From: Desulfamplus sp.
GTDB taxonomy: Bacteria > Desulfobacterota > Desulfobacteria > Desulfobacterales > Desulfobacteraceae
Reading direction: 5' to 3'
Assembly (NCBI GenBank): GCA_015232935.1
Contig: JADFYT010000010.1
Coordinates: forward strand, 1-22,180
Length of the DNA stretch: 22,180 nt
Shown here: in pieces, positions 1 to 8,257 of the stretch
Numbering within the stretch: position 1 is the stretch's first letter
How the letters are laid out: every line of letters begins with the position of its first letter
Translations under genes and position numbers: made by a program
Notes under the pieces: model-generated
What the model saw: only the letters and a program-made list of their open reading frames with translations
The model's database searches: none
Told to the model about the DNA's origin: nothing

Positions 1-130
1 ACCTTCTCTTTCACACAAATATTGTACTTGTTAAGTCATTTTGCAAAAGTCCATAACTAAAAACTTGAACATCGAGTTAAAGAGACTTTCACATAAACCA
101 AAGCAGAAACAATGTGCTGCTCTTTTTTCA

Positions 131-157
131 GTCGGCAGTGCTATTTTGAGTCGGCAG
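131..157. repeat. Short direct repeat upstream of the peptidase gene
   Basis: The octamer GTCGGCAG occurs at 131-138 and again at 150-157, 19 bp apart, just before the ribosome binding site of the first gene. It could be a regulator binding site or chance. Apart from this and an AGGAG at 167-171, I see nothing assignable in bases 1-179; no convincing promoter was found. Confidence 0.3.
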
Positions 158-179
158 CTAATACACAGGAGTTTTTTTA

Positions 180-1334
180 ATGATAAACAGTCAAAAAATT
201 ATAAAAAGATTTACAACGCTCGCACAGATTGACTCGGTTTCCAGGGAAGAGGCACAGATTGCTGAAAAGCTAAAAGATATCCTGACCTCAATGGGTGCAA
301 AAGTGATGATTGATGATGCCGGCCCGAAAATTGGCGGGAACTGCGGCAACCTTGTGGCAAAATTCAAGGGCAATACAGACGCGGCTCCAATCATGCTCTC
401 TGGCCACATGGATACGGTCGAGCCTGGGCGAGGCGTTAAGGTTATATTCAAAGATGGTGTTTTCAGAAGTGATGGCACCACCATACTTGGCTCTGACGAT
501 AAATCGGCCATTGTTATCATCCTTGAGGTTATGGATGTCATTCTTGAAAACAACCTTCCCTGCCCGCCTGTGGAGATTGTTTTTACAGTCTGTGAGGAGG
601 CAGGGCTTCTGGGTGCAAAGCATTTTGATCTTGATGTGATTGATGCTAAAACAGGATATATTCTCGACTCGACAGACACTGAGGGCATTGTGACAAGAGC
701 TCCTGGTGCAAACCGGTTTGTCATTACAGTTCATGGCAAGGATGCCCATGCAGGAGCAGCACCTGAAAAGGGAATTAATGCAATCGCGGTTGCGTCAAAG
801 GCGATAGCCCAACTGGAGATTGGCAGGATTGACCATGAAACCACCTGTAATCTCGGGACAATTCAGGGAGGGAAAGCTACAAACATTGTACCGGATTTAG
901 TCACCATCCATGGAGAGGTCAGAAGTCATAACGAGGAAAAACTCAAATCAACGACAGAGCATATTTTAAATACATTCCACAAAACGGCACAATCCTGGAC
1001 AAAAAGCGTTAACGGCGATCTTCCAAAGATTGAAATAGAACTTGAACACGATTTTTCTGCCACCCATATTCCTGATGACCATCCTGTTGTACAGCTTGCG
1101 AGAAAGGCCGCCCGCAATCTTGGAAAAGAGATGAAATCCAAGACAATAGGCGGAGGAGCAGACGCCAACATATTCTTCAAAAAGGGTGTTGTGACAGGAG
1201 TTTTAGGTACAGGAATGACAGATGTACATACTGTAAGAGAATCAATCAAGCTCGAAGATATGGAAAATACAGCTCGTCTTCTTATTGAGATCTTAAGGCT
1301 TCATGCTGTTGGAAACAAGGATTGCTATAAATAA
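180..1334 (+). CDS. M20 family peptidase, PepT-like
   Basis: Cytoplasmic zinc-dependent aminopeptidase of the M20 family, closest in style to peptidase T-like proteins that release N-terminal residues from short peptides. The 384 residues carry the usual metal ligands: SGHMDTV at 74-80 (H76, D78), the bridging Asp in LGSDDKSA (D106), catalytic Glu in CEEAGLLGAK (138-147), an Asp in ILDSTD (163) and a late His in DVHTVRE (350). The central lid/dimerisation domain contains KDAHAGAAPEKG (187-198). An AGGAG eight bases upstream supports the ATG start. Its stop codon overlaps the ATG of larC by one base (TAATG), so the two are probably translated together. The exact substrate cannot be read from sequence; the family assignment is firm. 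Confidence 0.9.
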   Translation: MINSQKIIKRFTTLAQIDSVSREEAQIAEKLKDILTSMGAKVMIDDAGPKIGGNCGNLVAKFKGNTDAAPIMLSGHMDTVEPGRGVKVIFKDGVFRSDGTTILGSDDKSAIVIILEVMDVILENNLPCPPVEIVFTVCEEAGLLGAKHFDLDVIDAKTGYILDSTDTEGIVTRAPGANRFVITVHGKDAHAGAAPEKGINAIAVASKAIAQLEIGRIDHETTCNLGTIQGGKATNIVPDLVTIHGEVRSHNEEKLKSTTEHILNTFHKTAQSWTKSVNGDLPKIEIELEHDFSATHIPDDHPVVQLARKAARNLGKEMKSKTIGGGADANIFFKKGVVTGVLGTGMTDVHTVRESIKLEDMENTARLLIEILRLHAVGNKDCYK

Positions 1335-2683
1335 TGATCGCCTATTTTGATATGTTTTCCGGCATCAGTGGAGATATGACCCTCGGAGCGCTTGTTGATC
1401 TGGGGGTTCCTGTTGAGTGGCTTAAAAGAAGGTTTGAGGAGATGCCCCTGCCTGATGCTGATATAAGAGCCAAAAATATCTGGCATAATGGCATTAAAGC
1501 TGTAAACTTTTTTGTTGATGAGAAGAATTCTGATATTTCTCATGATCATATCCACAGTCATAACCATTCAGAACATCATCATACTCACTCCAATACTAAT
1601 TCAGGGCATCATCATACTCACTCCAATAACCATTTAGAACATCACCACACTCACTCCCATAATAATTCAGGGCATCATCATGCGCGCTCCAGAAACTATC
1701 TTCAGATCAAAGAGCTGGTTCTGGCCTCCCCCTTTTCTGAATATGTCAAATCTTCAACACTTAAGGCTTTTGAAAAAATAGCCCTTGCCGAATCCGCTGT
1801 TCATGGTACACCAATTGAACAGGTTCATTTTCATGAGGTAGGCGGAGTGGACGCCATTGTTGATATTACAGGCACATTTTTGTGCATGGAGTATCTTGGG
1901 ATTACAAAAGTTTATGGATCAATCCCCTCGCTTGGAAAAGGGTCAGTCAAATGCAGCCATGGAGTCATACCGGTACCCGCACCCGCGACCCTGAAGATAC
2001 TAAAAGGGATTCCTGTAAAAGCATCAGACTCCAACATGGAGCTTGTAACCCCGACCGGAGCCGCCATTATCACAACGCTCACCCGGGATTTTGGAGATAT
2101 ACCCGATATGGTTATCAAGGATACAGGGTATGGCTCGGGCAAAAAAAAATCAGCATCAGGACTTCCCAATGTTTTGCGTGTAATAACAGGCGAATTTGAA
2201 CTTAGAGAACAAAGCGTTCTCCAGGTATCCAAGAACCCCAATATTTTCAGGGAAAACGTATATGTTATAGAAACCTCAATTGACGACATGAATCCGGAGA
2301 TAGCAGGCTATATAATGGAGAGACTCTTTGAAAAAGGTGCTCTTGATGTCTCTTGTCTGCCTTTGCAGATGAAAAAGAACAGACCGGCTTTCAAACTTGA
2401 AGTTATCTGCCGCAAGATGAACCTTGATGAACTTGTCGAGATCATTTTGACAGAGAGCACATCATCAGGTGTCAGGTTTTATCAAGTAGACAGAGCTCTT
2501 CTTGCCAGACAAAATGTTGAGATGGAAACCCCTTTCGGGAAACTGACGGTCAAGCAGATAACTGATCCCGCGGGAAAAACAAGGATAGTGCCTGAATATG
2601 AGGTGTGCCGCAAAATAGCCAGAGAACAAAATATCCCTGTCAAGGATGTCTATTTTTTGATAGAGAGAACCGGATTGAATTGA
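1334..2683 (+). CDS. larC: Nickel-pincer cofactor biosynthesis protein LarC (nickel insertion)
   Basis: LarC inserts nickel into the pyridinium bis-thiocarboxylic acid mononucleotide precursor in a CTP-dependent step, making the nickel-pincer cofactor of lactate racemase-like (LarA family) enzymes. The family signature FSGISGDMTLGALVDLG lies at residues 8-24 and VHFHEVGGVDAIVDI at 164-178. It is a single 449-residue chain; in Lactobacillus plantarum larC is split in two reading frames joined by programmed frameshifting. The His-rich segment usual before the KEL(V/I) region is here expanded to 22 His between residues 70 and 116, encoded by 33-bp tandem repeats. It is translationally coupled to the preceding peptidase. 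LarA, LarB and LarE are not in the window, so the recipient enzyme is unknown. Confidence 0.9.
   Translation: MIAYFDMFSGISGDMTLGALVDLGVPVEWLKRRFEEMPLPDADIRAKNIWHNGIKAVNFFVDEKNSDISHDHIHSHNHSEHHHTHSNTNSGHHHTHSNNHLEHHHTHSHNNSGHHHARSRNYLQIKELVLASPFSEYVKSSTLKAFEKIALAESAVHGTPIEQVHFHEVGGVDAIVDITGTFLCMEYLGITKVYGSIPSLGKGSVKCSHGVIPVPAPATLKILKGIPVKASDSNMELVTPTGAAIITTLTRDFGDIPDMVIKDTGYGSGKKKSASGLPNVLRVITGEFELREQSVLQVSKNPNIFRENVYVIETSIDDMNPEIAGYIMERLFEKGALDVSCLPLQMKKNRPAFKLEVICRKMNLDELVEIILTESTSSGVRFYQVDRALLARQNVEMETPFGKLTVKQITDPAGKTRIVPEYEVCRKIAREQNIPVKDVYFLIERTGLN
1571..1702 (+). repeat. 33-bp x4 in-frame tandem repeat encoding His-rich region of LarC
   Basis: Four 33-bp units (1571-1603, 1604-1636, 1637-1669, 1670-1702) each encode 11 residues of the form (E/G)HHHTHSxxxx. 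Units 1 and 3 start with GAA and share an xxNS ending, and units 2 and 4 start with GGG, which suggests a 66-bp dimer was duplicated. The last unit is degenerate (HHHARSRNYL). A looser His-rich stretch precedes it. The array keeps frame and probably binds nickel, as His-rich tracts in nickel proteins do. Confidence 0.9.
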
Positions 2684-2762
2684 ACTTGCATTGAACTCAA
2701 CGGGCAATTTTATGATGGATTTGCCTCTGATCACCAATGATCCGCTCATCCTGCAAGCACGT

Positions 2763-2792
2763 TTGTTTATTGTGTTAAATAGATAATATAAG
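2763..2792 (+). promoter_or_regulatory. Possible sigma-70 type promoter of recA
   Basis: TTGTTT at 2763-2768 and TATAAG at 2787-2792 are separated by 18 bp in the AT-rich part of the 139-nt gap before recA. An AAGGAGAG at about 2808-2815 is the ribosome binding site. The hexamers are imperfect, so this is a guess. I looked for LexA boxes of the E. coli, Gram-positive and Geobacter types and did not find a clear one. Confidence 0.3.
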
Positions 2793-2822
2793 AAGATATA
2801 TTGAAACAAGGAGAGACTTTAA

Positions 2823-3923
2823 ATGACAGAAGCCACAGAAAGAGATAAAGCTATCAAATCAGCCATGAGCCAGATTGAGCGTCAATTTGGCAAGGGCTCC
2901 ATCATGAAGCTTGGTGAAAGAGCTGTGCAGGAGGTACCGGTTATACATTCAGGTTCCCTTGCCTTGGACAAGGCTCTTGGAATAGGTGGATACCCGAGAG
3001 GAAGGGTAATTGAGATCTACGGCCCTGAATCTTCAGGAAAAACCACTTTGGCACTTCACGCCGTGGCGGAATCCCAGAAAAAGGGGGGCGTTGCCGCCTT
3101 TATTGACGCGGAGCACGCTTTAGACACTTCATACGCAAGAAAACTTGGTGTTAATTGTGATGAGCTCCTTGTGTCCCAGCCGGATACAGGTGAGCAGGCT
3201 CTTGAAATTGTCGACATGCTGGTCAGAAGCGGTGCTGTTGATATCATTGTAATTGACTCTGTGGCAGCACTTGTACCCCGTGCGGAAATTGAGGGAGAGA
3301 TGGGAGATTCTCATATGGGGCTTCAGGCACGCTTGATGTCCCAGGCATTGAGAAAACTTACCGCAACCATGTCCAGAACCAACACCACCGTGATCTTCAT
3401 CAACCAGATCAGAATGAAAATAGGCGTTGTATATGGCAACCCGGAAACGACACCAGGTGGTAATGCCCTTAAATTTTACTCATCAGTTCGTATTGACATC
3501 AGAAGAGCTGCTGCGATAAAAGAGGGTCAAGATACAATAGGCAACAGAACCAAGGTTAATGTTGTAAAGAACAAACTTGCGCCTCCATTCAAATCAGTTG
3601 AATTTGATATCATGTATGGAGAGGGAATATCAAGGACTGGTGATCTTCTTGATATGGCGGTTGATCTTTCAATTGTTGAAAAGAGCGGAGCATGGTACTC
3701 ATATGACGGGGAGCGTATGGGACAGGGCAGGCAGAATGTCAAAACCTTTTTTGATGACAATCCGGAAGTGTTTGAAAAGATTGAATCAAGGGTAAGAGAG
3801 CAGCTTGGAATAGGCTCGGCACCACCAGCCGGAACAACTCAATCCTCAACACAGCATAAAGGGTCGCCCAAGTCCTCGGCCAAGGCATCACCATCCACTA
3901 CGTCAGAAGCAGAATCAGTATAG
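2823..3923 (+). CDS. recA: DNA recombination protein RecA
   Basis: RecA forms ATP-dependent filaments on single-stranded DNA, drives strand exchange and acts as co-protease for LexA. Walker A GPESSGKT is at 67-74, Walker B IIVID at 141-145, loop L2 with NQIRMKIGVVYGNPETTPGG at about 194-213, and the conserved C-terminal region follows up to about residue 330. The last 35 residues are a Ser/Thr/Ala/Lys-rich tail ending EAESV, unlike the short acidic tail of E. coli RecA. A good AAGGAG precedes the ATG. Next downstream is alaS; the recX gene that often sits between them is absent. The 366-residue length is normal for the family with a slightly long tail. Confidence 0.98.
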   Translation: MTEATERDKAIKSAMSQIERQFGKGSIMKLGERAVQEVPVIHSGSLALDKALGIGGYPRGRVIEIYGPESSGKTTLALHAVAESQKKGGVAAFIDAEHALDTSYARKLGVNCDELLVSQPDTGEQALEIVDMLVRSGAVDIIVIDSVAALVPRAEIEGEMGDSHMGLQARLMSQALRKLTATMSRTNTTVIFINQIRMKIGVVYGNPETTPGGNALKFYSSVRIDIRRAAAIKEGQDTIGNRTKVNVVKNKLAPPFKSVEFDIMYGEGISRTGDLLDMAVDLSIVEKSGAWYSYDGERMGQGRQNVKTFFDDNPEVFEKIESRVREQLGIGSAPPAGTTQSSTQHKGSPKSSAKASPSTTSEAESV

Positions 3924-3938
3924 CTTAAGGAGTTGAAC

Positions 3939-6629
3939 ATGACAGGTAAAGAGGCACGCAGAATATTTATTGAATACTTTAAAAAACATAACCATCAGGT
4001 GGTGCGAAGCTCTTCTCTTGTGCCCCAGGATGACCCTACCCTTTTGTTTACCAATGCCGGAATGGTTCAGTTCAAACGGGTATTTACAGGTGATGAGAAA
4101 CGGGATTACTCAACAGCGGTAACAGCCCAGAAATGTGTACGTGCCGGCGGCAAGCACAATGATCTTGAAAATGTGGGATATACCGCCCGTCATCACACCT
4201 TTTTTGAGATGCTTGGCAACTTCTCTTTTGGAGACTATTTCAAGGAGAAAGCCATTGTTTTCGGGTGGGATCTTCTGACAAATGGATATGGATTTCCTGC
4301 TGACAAACTGTGGGTCTCTGTCTTTACTGATGATGATGAAGCCTATGAACTCTGGCGGGACAAAATTGGTGTCCCTGAATCAAGAATTGTCCGTTTAGGT
4401 GAGAAGGATAATTTCTGGGCAATGGGTGATACAGGTCCATGCGGCCCGTGCAGCGAAATTCACATTGACCGCGGCCCGGAATTCGGATGTGACAATCCTG
4501 ACTGTGCGGTTGGCTGCGAGTGTGACAGATACCTTGAACTCTGGAACCTGGTCTTCATGCAGTTTGAAAGAGATGTGCAGGGCAATCTCAATCCTCTTCC
4601 AAAACCAAGTATTGATACAGGCATGGGGCTTGAGAGAATTGCATCGGTATTGCAAAATGTCCCAACCAACTATGACACTGATCTCTTTGTTCCTATCATG
4701 AAAAAGGTGGAAGATCTCTCTGGAAAGAAGAAAGAGGATTCCAAGGAGAGCGAAGTTGCCATGAAGGTGATAGCGGACCACAGCAGGGCAACAGCATTTC
4801 TTGTCTGTGACGGAATTATGCCCTCAAACGAGGGGCGTGGTTATGTTCTTCGCCGCATCATGAGAAGAGCCATAAGGTATGGTCGATATATAGGTCTTAC
4901 GCGTCCGTTTCTTCATGAAACCGTTGCCACGGTTTTTGAGATGATGGATGAAGCATATCCGGAGCTTAAAGACTCTGCCGCGTTTATTTTGAATGTCGTA
5001 AAAAACGAGGAGATCAAATTTTCTGAAACTCTTGATGTCGGACTCAAACTTCTTAAAGAAACCATTGATGATATTGAAAATCAGCAGAAAAAAGAAATTT
5101 CTGGAGATGTTATATTCAAGTTGTACGACACGTTTGGATTTCCTGTTGATATCATTACCGATGTTTTAAAGGGAACCGATATTTCTCTTGACATGGCCGG
5201 TTACCATCAGGCAATGGACGAACAAAAAGCCCGTTCAAAAAGCTCCAAAACCTTTGCGGGTATTGGAGAAGCCTTTAAGGTGCTGACCTCTCAGGGAATC
5301 AAAACCGTCTTTACCGGATATGATGAGCTTGAGACACGTTCCAAAATTCTGCTGATTGTTAAAGATGGAAAGGCAGTAGATGAAGTGTCAGTTCAGAAAG
5401 TCGCGGGTGATAATGCTTCTCAGTGTGATGAGTCTTCTCAGGATAATGATGTTTTTCAATGCAATGAGATAGAGATTGTAACTGAAAAGACGCCGTTTTA
5501 TGCCGAATCAGGCGGACAGGCCGGAGATTGCGGTATCATGGAAAGTGAAGATGGAAAGGCAAGGGTCAGGGTTGAAAATACCGTCTCTGACCCGTCTGGA
5601 ATAAGGATTCACAAAGGAGTTCTTGAGCAGGGAATCCTTAAGTCATCATCTGAATGCCTGATGAAAGTAGATAGTGCAAACCGTGCCGATACAGCCTTGA
5701 ACCATACGGCCACACACATTCTCCATTCTGCTCTGCGCAAGATTCTTGGAGATCATGTCAAACAGGCAGGCTCTCTTGTGACAAATGACCGGCTGAGGTT
5801 TGACTTTACCCACTTTTCGGCAATTACCCGCGAAGAGATACTTGCCATTGAAAGATATGTAAATGACCATATTCGCAGGAATGTCCCTTTAGAGACTGTG
5901 GAGATGAGTATGGATGAGGCTGTAAAATCAGGAGCAACAGCACTTTTTGAGGAAAAATATGGAGACCATGTACGTGTTGTCGCCATGGGAGATTTCAGCA
6001 GGGAGCTTTGCGGAGGAACACATACCGGCCATACAGGCAACATCGGCCTGTTCCAGATTGTCTCTGAAGCTGGAATTGCATCAGGAGTAAGGCGTATAGA
6101 AGCTCTTACCGGCAAAAAAGCAGTTGAGTATGTTCAGGAAAACATATCCATGATCCAGAACAGTGCATCGCTTTTGAAAACACCAAGAGAGGGGCTGTAT
6201 TCAAAAATAGAAGGTCTTTTAAGTGAACGCAAGGCTGCGGACAAGGAGATCACAAGCCTGAAAGCCCAGATAGCATCCAAATCCGTTGAAAATATCGGGG
6301 ATGATATACGACAGATCAACGGGGTAAATGTGCTTGCGAAAAGGGTTGAGATTGACAACCCGTCCCAGATGAGAGATCTTGCCGACAAGTTCAAATCCAG
6401 AATAGGCTCGGGAGTTGTACTTCTTGGAGCTGAGTCAGGAGGCAAGGCACTTTTGATCTGCGTAGTGACCAAAGATATGACAGGCCGTTTTCATGCCGGC
6501 AATATTGTGAAAGAAGCTGCCTCAATTGTTGGCGGCGGCGGCGGCGGAAGGCCGGATATGGCCCAGGCAGGCGGTACAAAGCCAGAGCATCTGGCAGAAG
6601 CTCTGAACTCTGTCTATAAGATAGCATGA
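3939..6629 (+). CDS. alaS: Alanyl-tRNA synthetase
   Basis: Charges tRNA-Ala with alanine and edits mischarged Ser/Gly. I choose ATG at 3939 (896 aa) over an in-frame TTG at 3933 because AAGGAG at 3927-3932 sits six bases before the ATG and abuts the TTG. The class II catalytic domain fills about residues 1-240 (ending near TGMGLERIASVLQ at 227-239), the tRNA-recognition helical domain follows, and the editing domain has zinc ligands HTATH (589-593) and CGGTH (691-695). The C-Ala domain ends with a glycine-rich stretch (865-870) and RPDMAQAGG. Residues 494-511, just before the editing domain, are an Asp/Gln/Ser-rich insert built from 18-bp repeats. It follows recA by 15 nt and overlaps the next gene by four bases (ATGA). 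Confidence 0.98.
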   Translation: MTGKEARRIFIEYFKKHNHQVVRSSSLVPQDDPTLLFTNAGMVQFKRVFTGDEKRDYSTAVTAQKCVRAGGKHNDLENVGYTARHHTFFEMLGNFSFGDYFKEKAIVFGWDLLTNGYGFPADKLWVSVFTDDDEAYELWRDKIGVPESRIVRLGEKDNFWAMGDTGPCGPCSEIHIDRGPEFGCDNPDCAVGCECDRYLELWNLVFMQFERDVQGNLNPLPKPSIDTGMGLERIASVLQNVPTNYDTDLFVPIMKKVEDLSGKKKEDSKESEVAMKVIADHSRATAFLVCDGIMPSNEGRGYVLRRIMRRAIRYGRYIGLTRPFLHETVATVFEMMDEAYPELKDSAAFILNVVKNEEIKFSETLDVGLKLLKETIDDIENQQKKEISGDVIFKLYDTFGFPVDIITDVLKGTDISLDMAGYHQAMDEQKARSKSSKTFAGIGEAFKVLTSQGIKTVFTGYDELETRSKILLIVKDGKAVDEVSVQKVAGDNASQCDESSQDNDVFQCNEIEIVTEKTPFYAESGGQAGDCGIMESEDGKARVRVENTVSDPSGIRIHKGVLEQGILKSSSECLMKVDSANRADTALNHTATHILHSALRKILGDHVKQAGSLVTNDRLRFDFTHFSAITREEILAIERYVNDHIRRNVPLETVEMSMDEAVKSGATALFEEKYGDHVRVVAMGDFSRELCGGTHTGHTGNIGLFQIVSEAGIASGVRRIEALTGKKAVEYVQENISMIQNSASLLKTPREGLYSKIEGLLSERKAADKEITSLKAQIASKSVENIGDDIRQINGVNVLAKRVEIDNPSQMRDLADKFKSRIGSGVVLLGAESGGKALLICVVTKDMTGRFHAGNIVKEAASIVGGGGGGRPDMAQAGGTKPEHLAEALNSVYKIA
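5418..5471 (+). repeat. 18-bp x3 degenerate in-frame repeat in alaS
   Basis: Three consecutive 18-bp units (5418-5435, 5436-5453, 5454-5471) encode SQCDES, SQDNDV and FQCNEI. The units share a TCTCA/TTTCA start and a GATGA/AATGA core. The block lies between the helical tRNA-binding domain and the editing domain, where family members vary in length. Confidence 0.6.
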
Positions 6630-7660
6630 CCGCATATTTTTTAAGAAGACTGCTGCTGATTGTGCCCACATTTGTGGGCATTACAATCATGGTTTTTGCC
6701 ATTACGCGTTTTGTCCCGGGCGGGCCGGTCGAAAGGATGATCTCCGCTGCAAGGCAGATGCAGACCGAAGGTGGTAGCTCCATCTCCCGAGGGGCAGGCA
6801 GGGAAACTTCCGGACAGCCCCTTTCCGAAGAGCAGATTCAACGGCTAAAGGAGTATTATGGTTTTGACAAACCAATACTTCAAAGCTATTTTGAATGGCT
6901 TTCAAAGGTATTGACCGGAGATCTTGGAAGATCCACAAGATACTATGATCCTGTCTGGGGCATGATAAAAGAGAGGATTCCAGTATCAATCTATTTTGGC
7001 CTTCTCACCCTGGTGCTTGTTTACGGAGTCTGCATCCCTCTTGGGATTGCCAAAGCTGTAAGGCACAGAACAGGCTTTGACAACATTACATCAATTATCA
7101 TTTTTGCAGGTTATGCCATACCGGGATGGGTGGCAGGTGTAATGCTGCTGGTCGTTTTTGCTTCAAATTTCGATATCTTCCCGCTGGGAGGGTTTACATC
7201 TGACATCTTTTCAGATCTCTCCCTGATCGAAAAAATCAAGGATATCGCATGGCATACTGTTCTGCCTCTGCTTGCCTATGTAACAGGATCATTTACAGTC
7301 ATGACCCTTCTTATGAAAAACACTCTGATGGATCACCTTGCATCCGATTATGTCAGAACCGCAATTGCAAAGGGACTTTCATTCAAACAGGCGGTTTTTC
7401 GTCATGCCTTGAGAAACAGCCTGATACCAATTGCCACACATTTCGGGAACAATATCTCGGTTGTTCTGACCGGATCATTTCTGATTGAAAAGGTGTTCAA
7501 CATTAATGGCATGGGGCTTCTGGGTTATGAATCCGTGGTTGACAGGGACTATCCGGTTGTGATGGGAATTCTTGTAATCTCCTCGCTTCTTTTTATGATC
7601 GGAAATATTCTTTCCGATATATGTGTTGCCCTTGTGGATCCAAGGGTGAGGTTTAAGTAA
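6626..7660 (+). CDS. yejB: Peptide ABC transporter permease, YejB-like
   Basis: Inner-membrane permease of the oligopeptide ABC importer class (DppB/OppB type), closest to YejB of the YejABEF microcin C/peptide system. The 344 residues include an N-terminal membrane segment (RRLLLIVPTFVGITIMVFAI, 8-27), PGGPVERMI (31-39) and a periplasmic stretch with YGFDKPILQSYFEWL. The binding-protein-dependent transport signature includes YVRTAIAKGLSFKQAVFRHA, followed by LIEKVFNINGMGLLGYESVVDRDYPV and the terminal LVDPRVRFK. The start overlaps the alaS stop by four bases, so expression is likely coupled to alaS. The C-terminus is complete. The partner permease YejE, ATPase YejF and binding protein YejA are not downstream; they are either elsewhere or lost. 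Confidence 0.9.
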   Translation: MTAYFLRRLLLIVPTFVGITIMVFAITRFVPGGPVERMISAARQMQTEGGSSISRGAGRETSGQPLSEEQIQRLKEYYGFDKPILQSYFEWLSKVLTGDLGRSTRYYDPVWGMIKERIPVSIYFGLLTLVLVYGVCIPLGIAKAVRHRTGFDNITSIIIFAGYAIPGWVAGVMLLVVFASNFDIFPLGGFTSDIFSDLSLIEKIKDIAWHTVLPLLAYVTGSFTVMTLLMKNTLMDHLASDYVRTAIAKGLSFKQAVFRHALRNSLIPIATHFGNNISVVLTGSFLIEKVFNINGMGLLGYESVVDRDYPVVMGILVISSLLFMIGNILSDICVALVDPRVRFK

Positions 7661-7661
7661 A

Positions 7662-7853
7662 AAAAGAGAAATTCAAATTCATTTAAAAGAGGTGCCAAGC
7701 CTGAAAACAAAGCTAAATGATCCTCAATGGATAGAAATAATATGGGGAGATGCTGTTTATCAGGCATCAAAAGAGACGGGATTAGATATTTTTCCTGAAA
7801 CATGCATATGGTCAATGAGCGATATCCTTTCAGATTCATGGCTGCCATATTAG
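7662..7853 (+). pseudogene. 5'-truncated remnant of a DUF29 family gene
   Basis: Starting immediately after the yejB stop, one frame reads KKREIQIHLKEVPSLKTKLN, then WIEIIWGDAVYQASKETGLD (ending about 7788) and IFPETCIWSMSDILSDSWLP before a TAG at 7851-7853. This matches what I know of the C-terminal third of DUF29 proteins (PSL...W..A...A..ETGL..FPE.C.W....IL...WLP). The N-terminal two thirds, including the family's Y-x-x-D-x-x-W region, are missing. A GTG at 7692 with AAAGAGG before it could yield a 53-residue peptide, but a 5' deletion at the yejB border is the simpler reading. DUF29 function is unknown. Confidence 0.6.
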
Positions 7854-7914
7854 TGCCGTCAATGACAACCAGTTCGTGTGCGTAAAACTGAATCCAGCGA
7901 TTCGCCTGACTCAA
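7854..7914 (-). pseudogene. Possible scrap of a transposase gene
   Basis: On the minus strand about 20 codons read ANRWIQFYAHELVVIDGTNM, resembling the (G)xELVAIDGSKF stretch around the first catalytic Asp of IS1182/IS5-like DDE transposases. It has no start, no stop of its own and no inverted repeats, and it runs into the DUF29 remnant on the other strand. The match is short and from memory, so this is only a suggestion. Confidence 0.25.
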
Positions 7915-7946
7915 TTATTTACAACAACAATCAAGGGAGATACAAA

Positions 7947-8243
7947 ATGATTCTTATTACCAATGTTGTCTATCCACCAGAAAGTGCGAAAGAAATTGCA
8001 AAACGTTACCTTACCGCACCCAAACTTCCTGACTATCTCAAGAAAAAAGGCCCATATATCTGTGCAGATATAAACAACGGCATCAACTCTATCACATATT
8101 ATGAACTTGACAATGACAAGCTGGCAGAAGGTTTGGTGGCTCTTGGAAGCAATATGGCAGTTTACATCGGGGTTCCAGGATACAAGTATGATATAAGACC
8201 CTACTATGACCTTGAAGAGGGACTAAGAGTCATCGGAATGTAA
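7947..8243 (+). CDS. Conserved small protein of unknown function (98 aa)
   Basis: I do not recognise a named family. The ATG at 7947 is preceded by AAGGGAGAT at 7933-7941. The 98-residue product begins MILITNVVYPPESAKEIAKR, has no signal peptide or membrane segment, and contains LPDYLKKKGPYICADINNGI and a C-terminal IGVPGYKYDIRPYYDLEEGL. The alternation of short strands and helices (ITNVVY, AKEIAKRYL, SITYYEL, AEGLVALGSNMAVYIG, YDIRPYY) suggests a small ferredoxin-like alpha/beta fold, as in dimeric alpha-beta barrel proteins. I recall similar small proteins in sulfate reducers, but cannot verify it. It seems to be monocistronic: the upstream stretch is gene debris and a terminator follows. 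Confidence 0.75.
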   Translation: MILITNVVYPPESAKEIAKRYLTAPKLPDYLKKKGPYICADINNGINSITYYELDNDKLAEGLVALGSNMAVYIGVPGYKYDIRPYYDLEEGLRVIGM

Positions 8244-8257
8244 AAAGAAGAGGTATG

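Noticed and set aside
41..232. Short plus-strand frame ahead of the peptidase gene
   Set aside because: No ribosome binding site, overlaps the well-supported peptidase start, and the composition looks random.
1571..1702. Regular 33-bp repeat that could resemble a CRISPR array
   Set aside because: The units are directly adjacent without unique spacers, are in frame within larC and encode a His-rich tract expected at this place in the family.
2684..2822. Search for an SOS box before recA
   Set aside because: No clear CTGT-N8-ACAG, GAAC-N4-GTTC or GGTT-type palindrome; scattered TTGAAC words near 2680-2700 are not arranged as a dyad.
5646..6472. Long minus-strand frames opposite alaS
   Set aside because: They mirror the codon structure of alaS, lack start signals and have low-quality protein composition.
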